Shown here: piece after piece, positions 1-6,087 of the stretch
Layout: the number at the start of each line of letters is the position of its first letter
How positions within the stretch are numbered: the stretch's first letter is position 1
Assembly: GCA_958435885.1 (NCBI GenBank)
Contig: CAUBHZ010000103.1
Span: 1-6,781 of the forward strand
DNA: 6,781 nt
Source: an uncultured Intestinimonas sp.
GTDB taxonomy: Bacteria; Bacillota_A; Clostridia; Oscillospirales; Oscillospiraceae
Reading direction: 5' to 3'
Notes under the pieces: generated by a model
The model's input: the letters and a program-made list of their open reading frames with translations, nothing else
Databases searched by the model: none
What the model was told of the DNA's origin: nothing
Made by a program: the position numbers and the translations under genes

Positions 1-886
1 CCCGGCCGTAGAACATCACGTCGCCGATGGCGTCGCCCTTGACCATGATGGCGTTGAACACGTCCTCCACACCGGCCAGCGGCGCCTCGCTGTCCACCAG
101 GTGGGGCGCCACATAGGCGCAGATCCTGCCGTCCTCCTGTTTGACCGCCCGGCCCAGCAGCTTGATCTTCCGGTTGCAGGACTCGGCGTAGGCCACGTCG
201 GCCAGGGTGACGCCGGAGATGCCCTCGGTGGGCACCTGCCGGGGATAGACGTGGCGGCCGAAGGCGATGGCGGCCAGGATGCAGATCTTCCGGCAGGCGT
301 CATGGCCCTCGATGTCGGCGGTGGGGTCCTTCTCGGCGTAGCCGTTGTCCTGGGCCTCCTTCAGCGCCGTCTCAAAGGTGAGGCCGGAGCGGATCATCCG
401 GGTGAGGATGTAGTTGGTGGTGCCGTTGAGGATGCCGCAGACCTCGGTGAGCTCGTTAGCCGCCAGGCACTGGGACAGGGGACGCAGGATGGGGATGCCG
501 CCGCCCACGCTGGCCTCAAAGAGGTAGCTGACCCCCTTCTCCGCCGCCAGCTGCAGCAGCTCGTGGCCGTGCTCGGCCACCAGCTCCTTGTTGGAGGACA
601 CCACGCTCTTTCCCGCCGTCAGCGCCCGGCGGGTGAAGTCCAGGGCCACCGTGGCTCCGCCGATGGTCTCCACCACGATATCCACGGTGGGATCGTTTTC
701 AATGATGGAAAAGTCGTGGACCACCTTGTCCCCAAAGGGGCTGTCCGGGAAGTCCCGCACATCCAGGATGTACTTGAGCCGGACCGGTGTCTCCACCTTC
801 TGGTCGATGTGGTCGGCGTTCTTGGCCAGCACCTCGGCCACGCCGGAGCCCACGGTGCCAAAGCCCAGGATTGCAACATTCACCAT
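1..886 (-). CDS. hom: Homoserine dehydrogenase, N-terminal 295 codons (C-terminus beyond left edge)
   Basis: Reduces aspartate semialdehyde to homoserine with NAD(P)H in the cytosol, the branch step toward threonine and methionine. The 295 visible residues start MVNVAILGFGTVGSGV, a Rossmann fold with G8, G10 and G13 of the GxGxxG dinucleotide loop. They continue through SSNKELVAEHG (K100, the likely active-site lysine), ASVGGGIPI (126-132) and the family signature GILNGTTNYILT (151-162). E185, D196 and K200 keep the 11- and 4-residue spacing of the known yeast catalytic residues E208, D219 and K223. The family is usually about 400-440 residues, so the end of the catalytic part and any C-terminal ACT domain lie outside the window. 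The ATG at 886 is chosen because AGGAGAG (901-895 on the minus strand) sits 8 nt upstream. It follows pheB by 48 nt with no promoter between them, so the two are probably cotranscribed. Confidence 0.97.
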   Translation of the reverse strand, partial: MVNVAILGFGTVGSGVAEVLAKNADHIDQKVETPVRLKYILDVRDFPDSPFGDKVVHDFSIIENDPTVDIVVETIGGATVALDFTRRALTAGKSVVSSNKELVAEHGHELLQLAAEKGVSYLFEASVGGGIPILRPLSQCLAANELTEVCGILNGTTNYILTRMIRSGLTFETALKEAQDNGYAEKDPTADIEGHDACRKICILAAIAFGRHVYPRQVPTEGISGVTLADVAYAESCNRKIKLLGRAVKQEDGRICAYVAPHLVDSEAPLAGVEDVFNAIMVKGDAIGDVMFYGR

Positions 887-912
887 GTGATCTACTCTCC
901 TCTGATTCAATT

Positions 913-928
913 CCGACGTTCGCGCCGG
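913..928 (-). other. Small stem-loop between pheB and hom
   Basis: On the minus-strand transcript CCGGCG and CGUCGG pair around a CGAA loop (6 bp including one G-U). It lies 6 nt after the pheB stop codon and about 12 nt before the hom ribosome binding site. There is no U-tract, so it is not a terminator. It might protect or separate the two cistrons; that role is inference. Confidence 0.35.
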
Positions 929-934
929 GCGGTG

Positions 935-1375
935 TCACCCCGCCAGGATCTCACACTTCAGGACGCCCTTCAGGTCTGTGGTCCGGGCCAGGAGCTCCTC
1001 CACCGGGATCTGGAGCCCGGAGGTCTCCGCTCCGATGGTCACCAGGGCACAGCCGCTGGTGGGGATGCCCTGGTTGATGGTGAGAATATTCGCCCCCGAT
1101 ACGGCAAAACTATTGAGCACTGACGACAAAACACCGGGCTCATCCCGGAGCCGGACCTGGACCGTCACAATCCGGCCGTGGAGCATATCGTTGAAGGGCC
1201 GGACCGCATCCTTATATTTATAAAAGGCGCTGCGGCTGATCCCGGTGATCCCGGTGGCCTGGTGGACGGTCTCGGCCTCCCCGGTCTCCAGCAGCCGCTT
1301 GGTCTCCGCCACCTTGCGGAAAATCTCCGGCAGGGCGGCAGCCTCCACGATAAAATATTTGGGCGGATTCGCCAT
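935..1375 (-). CDS. pheB: ACT domain-containing protein, PheB/UPF0735 family
   Basis: A 146-residue cytosolic protein matching the UPF0735/PheB family in length (B. subtilis PheB is about 147 aa) and layout. The N-terminal ~65 residues are helical, with a helix-turn-helix-like stretch ATGITGISRSAFYKYKD (40-56). An ACT domain follows (about 69-146) with the ligand-loop motif RDEPGVLS (77-84) and ANILTINQGIP (95-105). ACT domains usually bind amino acids and control enzymes or transcription of amino acid pathways. The name pheB comes from linkage to pheA in Bacillus, but its biochemical role is unclear. Here it precedes hom in the same transcript, which suggests it senses or regulates the threonine/methionine branch; that is inference. 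The ATG at 1375 follows AGGGGAG (1392-1386) at 10 nt. The stop is at 937-935. Confidence 0.9.
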   Translation of the reverse strand: MANPPKYFIVEAAALPEIFRKVAETKRLLETGEAETVHQATGITGISRSAFYKYKDAVRPFNDMLHGRIVTVQVRLRDEPGVLSSVLNSFAVSGANILTINQGIPTSGCALVTIGAETSGLQIPVEELLARTTDLKGVLKCEILAG

Positions 1376-1395
1376 GGTAATCTACTCCCCTATCC

Positions 1396-1412
1396 CCCCT
1401 GTGGTGCAGGGG
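1396..1412 (-). other. Stem-loop in the pheB leader
   Basis: CCCCTG and CAGGGG form a perfect 6-bp stem with a 5-nt loop. It lies in the leader of about 75 nt made from the 1458-1486 promoter and ends 4 nt before the G-rich pheB ribosome binding site. The G-run next to it could pair with the same CCCC arm in a shifted register, so it may affect access to the start. No U-tract follows and no known riboswitch class was recognised. Confidence 0.45.
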
Positions 1413-1457
1413 TCTTCGTGTCTTTCTCACGCAGGCATTTGTCCGCATGTGGGATTT

Positions 1458-1486
1458 ATTTTAGCACAGTAAATTGAGATGTGCAA
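1458..1486 (-). promoter_or_regulatory. Sigma-A-type extended -10 promoter for pheB-hom
   Basis: Minus strand: TTGCAC (1486-1481), a 17-nt spacer, then TAAAAT (1463-1458) with TG one base before it (TGC-TAAAAT). Five of six bases match the consensus in each hexamer (TTGACA, TATAAT), the spacing is optimal and there is an extended -10. Predicted transcription start is near 1451, giving a leader of about 75 nt before pheB. Confidence 0.85.
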
Positions 1487-1509
1487 GGGCGTTTCCTCAT
1501 ATACTTCCC

Positions 1510-1544
1510 ACGATTTTTCCCTGTCCATAACGGTCAAAAATCGT
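1510..1544. repeat. 9-bp perfect inverted repeat in the pheB/ytvI divergent gap
   Basis: ACGATTTTT (1510-1518) and AAAAATCGT (1536-1544) are exact reverse complements separated by 17 nt. The repeat lies just upstream of the pheB promoter (its -35 ends at 1486) and within or near the unknown ytvI promoter. It could be an operator with arms about 26 bp apart centre to centre, or an RNA stem in the ytvI leader. No known regulator motif was recognised. Confidence 0.55.
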
Positions 1545-1559
1545 CGTTGTCACCATAAA

Positions 1560-1587
1560 CGCCTCCGCCGCCTGTCTCCCGGAGGCG
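1560..1587 (+). other. GC-rich stem-loop in the ytvI leader
   Basis: CGCCTCCG (1560-1567) pairs perfectly with CGGAGGCG (1580-1587) around a 12-nt loop. It ends 15 nt before the AGGAGG ribosome binding site at 1603. The CCTCC in its left arm could instead pair with GGAGG of that site (1604-1608), so two exclusive folds are possible. There is no T-tract, so it is not an intrinsic terminator. Confidence 0.5.
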
Positions 1588-1602
1588 GTTACCAGCCCCA
1601 AA

Positions 1603-1608
1603 AGGAGG
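1603..1608 (+). promoter_or_regulatory. Ribosome binding site that sets the ytvI start
   Basis: AAAAGGAGG is close to a full match to the 16S anti-Shine-Dalgarno. AGGAGG ends 5 nt before ATG at 1614. The frame is open upstream to ATG at 1479, but that ATG overlaps the divergent pheB promoter and has no ribosome binding site, so 1614 is preferred. Confidence 0.85.
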
Positions 1609-1613
1609 TCTCC

Positions 1614-2687
1614 ATGGTCCCTCAGCCCCTCCGCCGGTTCCTGAAAACGGGCGGCGCCCTCCTTCTCGGCGCCCTCCTCCTCTGGGCCTTTGCCAGACTG
1701 CTGCTCACCTGGCTGGCCCCCTTTCTGGCCGGTTTTCTCCTGGCCTCACTCCTGGAACGCCCCGTCGGCCTCCTCACCCGCCGCCTGCACCTCCCCCGGT
1801 GGGCGGCGGCCGGGCTGTGCACCCTGCTCCTGGCCCTGCTTCTGGGCGGCGGGCTCTCCCTGGTGCTGTGGCGGCTGTGGCAGGAGGCGGAGGAGCTGCT
1901 CCAAGACCTCCCCGGTCTCCTCGCCCCCCTGGCCGCCGCCGGCAGCCTGTCGGAGCACTGGAGCCTCCGCATCCTGACGGCGGCGCCGCCCGAGCTGCGG
2001 CCGCTGCTCCAAAGCGGCCTGGACGCCCTCTCCCAACAGGCCGCCGCCCTCCCCGCCCGGCTCTCCTCCGCGGCGGCGGCCCGGGCCGCCGCCCTCTTCG
2101 CCGCCTTCCCACAGTGGGGGCTGGGGCTCTTCACCACGGCCCTGGCCACCTACTTCTCCTCCGCCGGACGCCCTGCCCTGCTGGCCTTTCTCTGGCGGCA
2201 GGTGCCGGAGGAACACCGGACCGACGTCCGCACCGGCCTTGCCCACCTCCGCACCGCCGCCCTGGGCTGGCTCCGGGCCCAGGGCCTGCTCACACTGCTC
2301 ACCTTTTCCCTCCTTCTGGCCGGCCTCTTCGCCCTGGGCGTGACCTCCCCCCTCCTCCCCGCCGCCGCCACCGCCCTCACCGACGCCCTGCCCGTCCTGG
2401 GCGCCGGTCTGGTCCTTGTCCCCTGGGCCGCCCTCACCGCCCTGGCCGGCGACCTGCCCATGGGACTGGGCCTCCTGGGCCTGTGGGGACTGGTGATGAC
2501 CGCCCGCAGCCTCCTGGAGCCCAAGCTGGTGGGCCTCCACGCCGGCCTGCCCCCTCTGGCCGCCCTGCTGGCCATGTACGTGGGCTTCCGCGCCCTGGGC
2601 GTGGCGGGGATGGTACTCACCCCCCTGACCCTGATGCTCGCCAAGGCCCTCCACGACGCCGGCCTTCTGGGCCTGTGGCGGGATTGA
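1614..2687 (+). CDS. ytvI: AI-2E/YtvI-family polytopic membrane protein
   Basis: A 357-residue integral membrane protein, extremely rich in Leu and Ala. It follows the layout of the AI-2E transporter family (PF01594). There are two N-terminal hydrophobic segments (about 13-45 and 63-87), a long amphipathic, mostly non-membrane stretch (about 88-160), then clustered hydrophobic segments from about 165 to the end. The C-terminal signature DALPVLGAGLVLVPWA (267-282) and EPKLVGLHAGLPPLAALLA (312-330) resemble those I recall for the sporulation protein YtvI (about 370 aa in Bacillus), so YtvI is the preferred subfamily. Despite the family name, transport of autoinducer-2 should not be assumed; other members are Na+/H+ antiporters or of unknown function. 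It is divergent from pheB. Its promoter was not identified; a forespore or mother-cell sigma site would fit YtvI but none was convincing. No clear terminator follows. Confidence 0.85.
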   Translation: MVPQPLRRFLKTGGALLLGALLLWAFARLLLTWLAPFLAGFLLASLLERPVGLLTRRLHLPRWAAAGLCTLLLALLLGGGLSLVLWRLWQEAEELLQDLPGLLAPLAAAGSLSEHWSLRILTAAPPELRPLLQSGLDALSQQAAALPARLSSAAAARAAALFAAFPQWGLGLFTTALATYFSSAGRPALLAFLWRQVPEEHRTDVRTGLAHLRTAALGWLRAQGLLTLLTFSLLLAGLFALGVTSPLLPAAATALTDALPVLGAGLVLVPWAALTALAGDLPMGLGLLGLWGLVMTARSLLEPKLVGLHAGLPPLAALLAMYVGFRALGVAGMVLTPLTLMLAKALHDAGLLGLWRD

Positions 2688-2737
2688 CGGGCTTCCGGCT
2701 TTTTCTTTGATTATCTGTCATTTTTTGCCTCTCGCTC

Positions 2738-2766
2738 TTGCGTATCCGCTCGGGTTCAGCTATATT
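2738..2766 (+). promoter_or_regulatory. Sigma-A-type promoter for trkA-trkH
   Basis: TTGCGT (2738-2743), a 17-nt spacer and TATATT (2761-2766), within a short AT-rich gap. Predicted start is near 2773, giving a leader of about 38 nt. The -10 lies inside a dyad AGCTA (2758-2762) / TAGCT (2772-2776) that could be an operator. The leader is too short to hold a c-di-AMP (ydaO) riboswitch. Confidence 0.75.
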
Positions 2767-2787
2767 ATAGGTAGCTTTCTTTTACAG

Positions 2788-2814
2788 ATGCCAGAGAGGA
2801 TGTCGGAGTTTTGA
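2788..2814 (+). promoter_or_regulatory. Possible 8-codon leader reading frame overlapping the trkA start
   Basis: ATG at 2788 opens a frame reading MPERMSEF and stopping at TGA 2812-2814, which overlaps the trkA TTG (2811-2813) by two bases. Such stop/start overlaps allow coupled translation. There is no good ribosome binding site before 2788, and the AGAGGA inside the frame (2795-2800) more simply serves trkA directly, so translation of this frame is doubtful. Confidence 0.22.
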
Positions 2815-4231
2815 ATATCATCATCGTGGGCGACGGCAAGGTGGGCTATACCCTGGCCGAGCTGCTCTCACAGGAGGACCACAATATTACCATCGTGGAC
2901 AACAACAGCGAAGCCCTGCAAAAGGCCGACGACGCCCTGGACGTCATGTGCGTCAAAGGCAACGGCGCCTCCATCAGCGTACTGCGGGAGGCCGGCGCCG
3001 AGCACGCCGACGTGCTCATCGCCGCCACCAATCTGGACGAGGTCAACATGGTGTGCTGCCTCAACGCCAAGCATCTGGGCACCAGCTTCACTGTGGCCCG
3101 GGTCCGCAATGTGGAGTACACCGTGGACGTCAACGCCTTCAAGCGGGACATGGGCATCGACCTTCTCATCAATCCGGAGCGGGCCACCGCCGTGGAGATC
3201 GCCCGGCTGCTCCGCTTTCCCTCTGCCGCCAACATCGAGACCTTCTACCGTGGCCGGGTGGAGCTCATGAGCTTCCGGGCCAGGGAGGGAGACTTTTTCC
3301 TGGGCCAGCCCCTCTCCAGCCTGTCCGCCCGTGTGAAGGGCCTGCCCATCCTCTTCTGCGCCGCCGACCGCAACGGCCAGGTCATCATCCCCGATGGCTC
3401 CTTCGTTCCCCGGGCGGAGGACCGGATCTACCTCATCGGCGCCCCCGTGGGCGTCCACGAGTTCTTCAAGCTCATCGGACGCTACGCCTCCAACATCCGC
3501 AACGTCTTCGTGGTGGGCGGCGGACGCATCAGCTACTACCTGGCCTCCATCCTGGAGCGCATGAACATGCGGGTAAAGATCGTGGAGCTCAAGGAGGCAC
3601 GCTGCCGCCAGCTCTCCGAGGACCTGCCCCATAGCCTCATCATCATGGGCGACGGCACCGACCAGGAGCTGCTGGAGTCGGAGAACCTGGGGGAGTCCGA
3701 CGCTTTCGTGGCCCTCACCGACCGGGACGAGGACAACCTCATCATCTCCCTCTACGCCATGCAGCGGGAGGTCCCCAAGGTGGTGGCCAAGTGCAACCGC
3801 CAGAACTACACCGGCATCGTCCGCCACCTGGGTCTGGAGAGCGTCATCTCCCCCAAGCTCTTCACCGCCAACCAGATCCTTCAGATCGTCCGCGGCCGCC
3901 AGAACTCCAAGGGCAGCGTCATGAACACCCTCTACAAGATCGGCGACAGCGGCGCCGAGGCCATGGAGTTCGTGGTCAACCAGACCACCCGCCACCTGGG
4001 CACCCCCCTCAAGGACCTCCACCTCAAGAAGGGCATCCTGGTGGCCGTCATCATCCACCAGGGCCGCACCATCATCCCGGAGGGTGCCTCCACCATTGAG
4101 ATGGGGGACACCGTCATCATTATCTCCAGCGGACACGGCATTCTGGACATCAACGACATCTTTGACGACTCCCTGCTGGAGCGCCGGGGCGACAACTCCG
4201 AGGAGGACCTGCTGGACCGGGGGCTGGAGCT

Positions 4232-4235
<4 letters not shown>
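2811..4235 (+). CDS. trkA: TrkA, cytosolic regulatory subunit of the Trk potassium uptake system
   Basis: A 474-residue soluble protein with duplicated RCK (KTN plus TrkA-C) units, matching TrkA. The first Rossmann unit begins IIIVGDGKVGYTLA with G7, G9 and G12 and the acidic residue D30 ending strand 2. The first TrkA-C domain spans about 140-220. The second unit starts VFVVGGGRISYYLA (232-245) with E259; here the last glycine of GxGxxG is serine (S241). The second TrkA-C domain spans about 370-450. TrkA rings bind NAD(H)/ATP on the cytosolic face of TrkH and gate K+ flow. At 474 aa it is slightly longer than typical (about 450-460) because of an acidic tail, ERRGDNSEEDLLDRGLEL. Start: TTG at 2811, since MNIIIVGDG is the expected N-terminus; AGAGGA (2795-2800) lies 10 nt upstream. 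It overlaps trkH by 4 nt. Confidence 0.97.
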
Positions 4236-5668
<1,433 letters not shown>

Positions 5669-5720
5669 CCTTCCCCCGGGAGAGAAGATCTCCCATTTTC
5701 CGCCTATCGTTTTTTTGACC

Positions 5721-5763
5721 AAAGACAGGGCTGCCTGACGGGCGCGGCCCTGTCTTTTCCTTT
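5721..5763 (+). terminator. Intrinsic terminator of the trkA-trkH operon
   Basis: AAAGACAGGGC (5721-5731) pairs perfectly over 11 bp with GCCCTGTCTTT (5747-5757). The loop can add a small GCC/GGC helix (5733-5735 with 5741-5743). A T-rich tail with several T-runs follows. It begins 52 nt after the trkH stop. The opposite strand has an A-run after the stem, so it should work only on the plus strand. Confidence 0.9.
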
Positions 5764-6002
5764 TCTTCCCTTTTGTCTTTTGTGCAAAGAAGAAAATTTT
5801 TTTCTTGACAACCCTGGGCCTTTTTTTCGTCTCCGCCGCTCGTAAGTCCCTTTTCTTTTCATTTGAAGGAGCATAATTTTCGTTTACTGTTTCCTTTTTC
5901 CATGTGATGGCAACAATGCACGGAAAGGCACAGAAAGGACATTTCATTTTCGTAAGAACTGTAAAAAGTCCGTCAAGATGCTGAAATGCCCGGGTGCCAA
6001 TC
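5764..6002. other. AT-rich intergenic stretch without a recognised gene
   Basis: Between the trk terminator and the hppA promoter I see no coding frame with a credible start and ribosome binding site on either strand. Visible items are an AT-rich inverted repeat AAGAAAA / TTTTCTT (5790-5806), a TTGACA hexamer at 5805-5810 with no matching -10, a tandem 10-mer at 5919-5938, and CATTTCA (5940-5946) with its reverse complement TGAAATG (5982-5988). No known riboswitch or small RNA class was recognised. Confidence 0.6.
5919..5938. repeat. Tandem 10-bp direct repeat
   Basis: CACGGAAAGG is followed directly by CACAGAAAGG, 9 of 10 identical, with a period near one helical turn. It sits 65 nt upstream of the hppA -35 (6003). 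It could be a pair of regulator half-sites or chance. Confidence 0.35.
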
Positions 6003-6030
6003 TTGAAAATCCTTCTCAATCTGATAAAAT
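6003..6030 (+). promoter_or_regulatory. Sigma-A-type extended -10 promoter for hppA
   Basis: TTGAAA (6003-6008), a 16-nt spacer and TAAAAT (6025-6030), preceded by TGA, which makes an extended -10. Predicted start is near 6037, giving a leader of about 50 nt before the TTG start codon. Confidence 0.8.
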
Positions 6031-6057
6031 TATAGGCAAGGAGCGCACGCTTGTCCC
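6029..6057 (-). promoter_or_regulatory. Candidate divergent promoter overlapping the hppA -10
   Basis: On the minus strand TATAAT (6034-6029) is a perfect -10 that overlaps the plus-strand TAAAAT. At a 17-nt spacer it has GGGACA (6057-6052), 4 of 6 to the -35 consensus. It would transcribe leftward into the gene-poor gap. Overlapping -10 symmetry of this kind is known to yield divergent transcripts in bacteria. Whether it is active here is inference. Confidence 0.35.
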
Positions 6058-6066
6058 GGCGTGCGC
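6043..6066 (+). other. GC-rich stem-loop near the 5' end of the hppA mRNA
   Basis: GCGCACGC (6043-6050) pairs perfectly with GCGTGCGC (6059-6066), 8 bp around the 8-nt loop TTGTCCCG. It begins about 6 nt after the predicted transcription start and ends 7 nt before the ribosome binding site. A 5'-terminal hairpin at this place would be expected to slow mRNA decay and to leave the ribosome binding site open. No T-tract follows, so it is not a terminator. Confidence 0.65.
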
Positions 6067-6072
6067 ATGCAA

Positions 6073-6078
6073 AAGGAG
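6073..6078 (+). promoter_or_regulatory. Ribosome binding site that sets the hppA TTG start
   Basis: AAGGAG lies 9 nt before TTG at 6088. No in-frame ATG occurs before residue 31, which is already past the first membrane helix, so the TTG is the only start giving a complete N-terminus. Confidence 0.8.
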
Positions 6079-6087
6079 TGAGGAATT

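Noticed and set aside
101..1123. Long plus-strand open frame opposite pheB and hom
   Set aside because: It is antisense to two well-recognised genes and its protein is low-complexity Gly/Val/His/Asp sequence typical of GC-rich codon shadows, with no ribosome binding site.
1378..1395. GGGGAGTAG in the pheB leader, reminiscent of the conserved start of the yybP-ykoY manganese riboswitch
   Set aside because: It lies directly at the ribosome binding site, with no room for the rest of that aptamer after it and none of its other conserved parts before it.
1490..1560. Sporulation sigma-E or sigma-F/G promoter for ytvI
   Set aside because: ATA- and CATA-containing words occur (for example CATAACGG at 1526), but no pair has correct spacing for these sigma factors.
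1479..1613. N-terminal extension of ytvI from ATG 1479
   Set aside because: That ATG lies on the divergent pheB promoter and lacks a ribosome binding site; the extra 45 residues are not hydrophobic and do not fit the family, whereas 1614 has an excellent site.
2688..2705. Possible terminator after ytvI (GGCTTCCGGC followed by T-runs)
   Set aside because: Only 3-5 bp stems with poor or very long loops can be drawn, so the T-tract alone does not support a terminator.
1746..2710. Open frames of about 300 codons on both strands overlapping ytvI
   Set aside because: They come from the very high GC content and third-position bias of ytvI; the products are Gly/Glu/Gln-rich or Pro/Arg-rich with no family resemblance.
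2770..2810. c-di-AMP or other K+-linked riboswitch before trkA
   Set aside because: The leader predicted from the promoter is only about 38 nt, too short for such aptamers.
5805..5835. Promoter based on TTGACA at 5805
   Set aside because: No -10-like hexamer occurs 16-18 nt downstream (sequence there is around CGTCTC).
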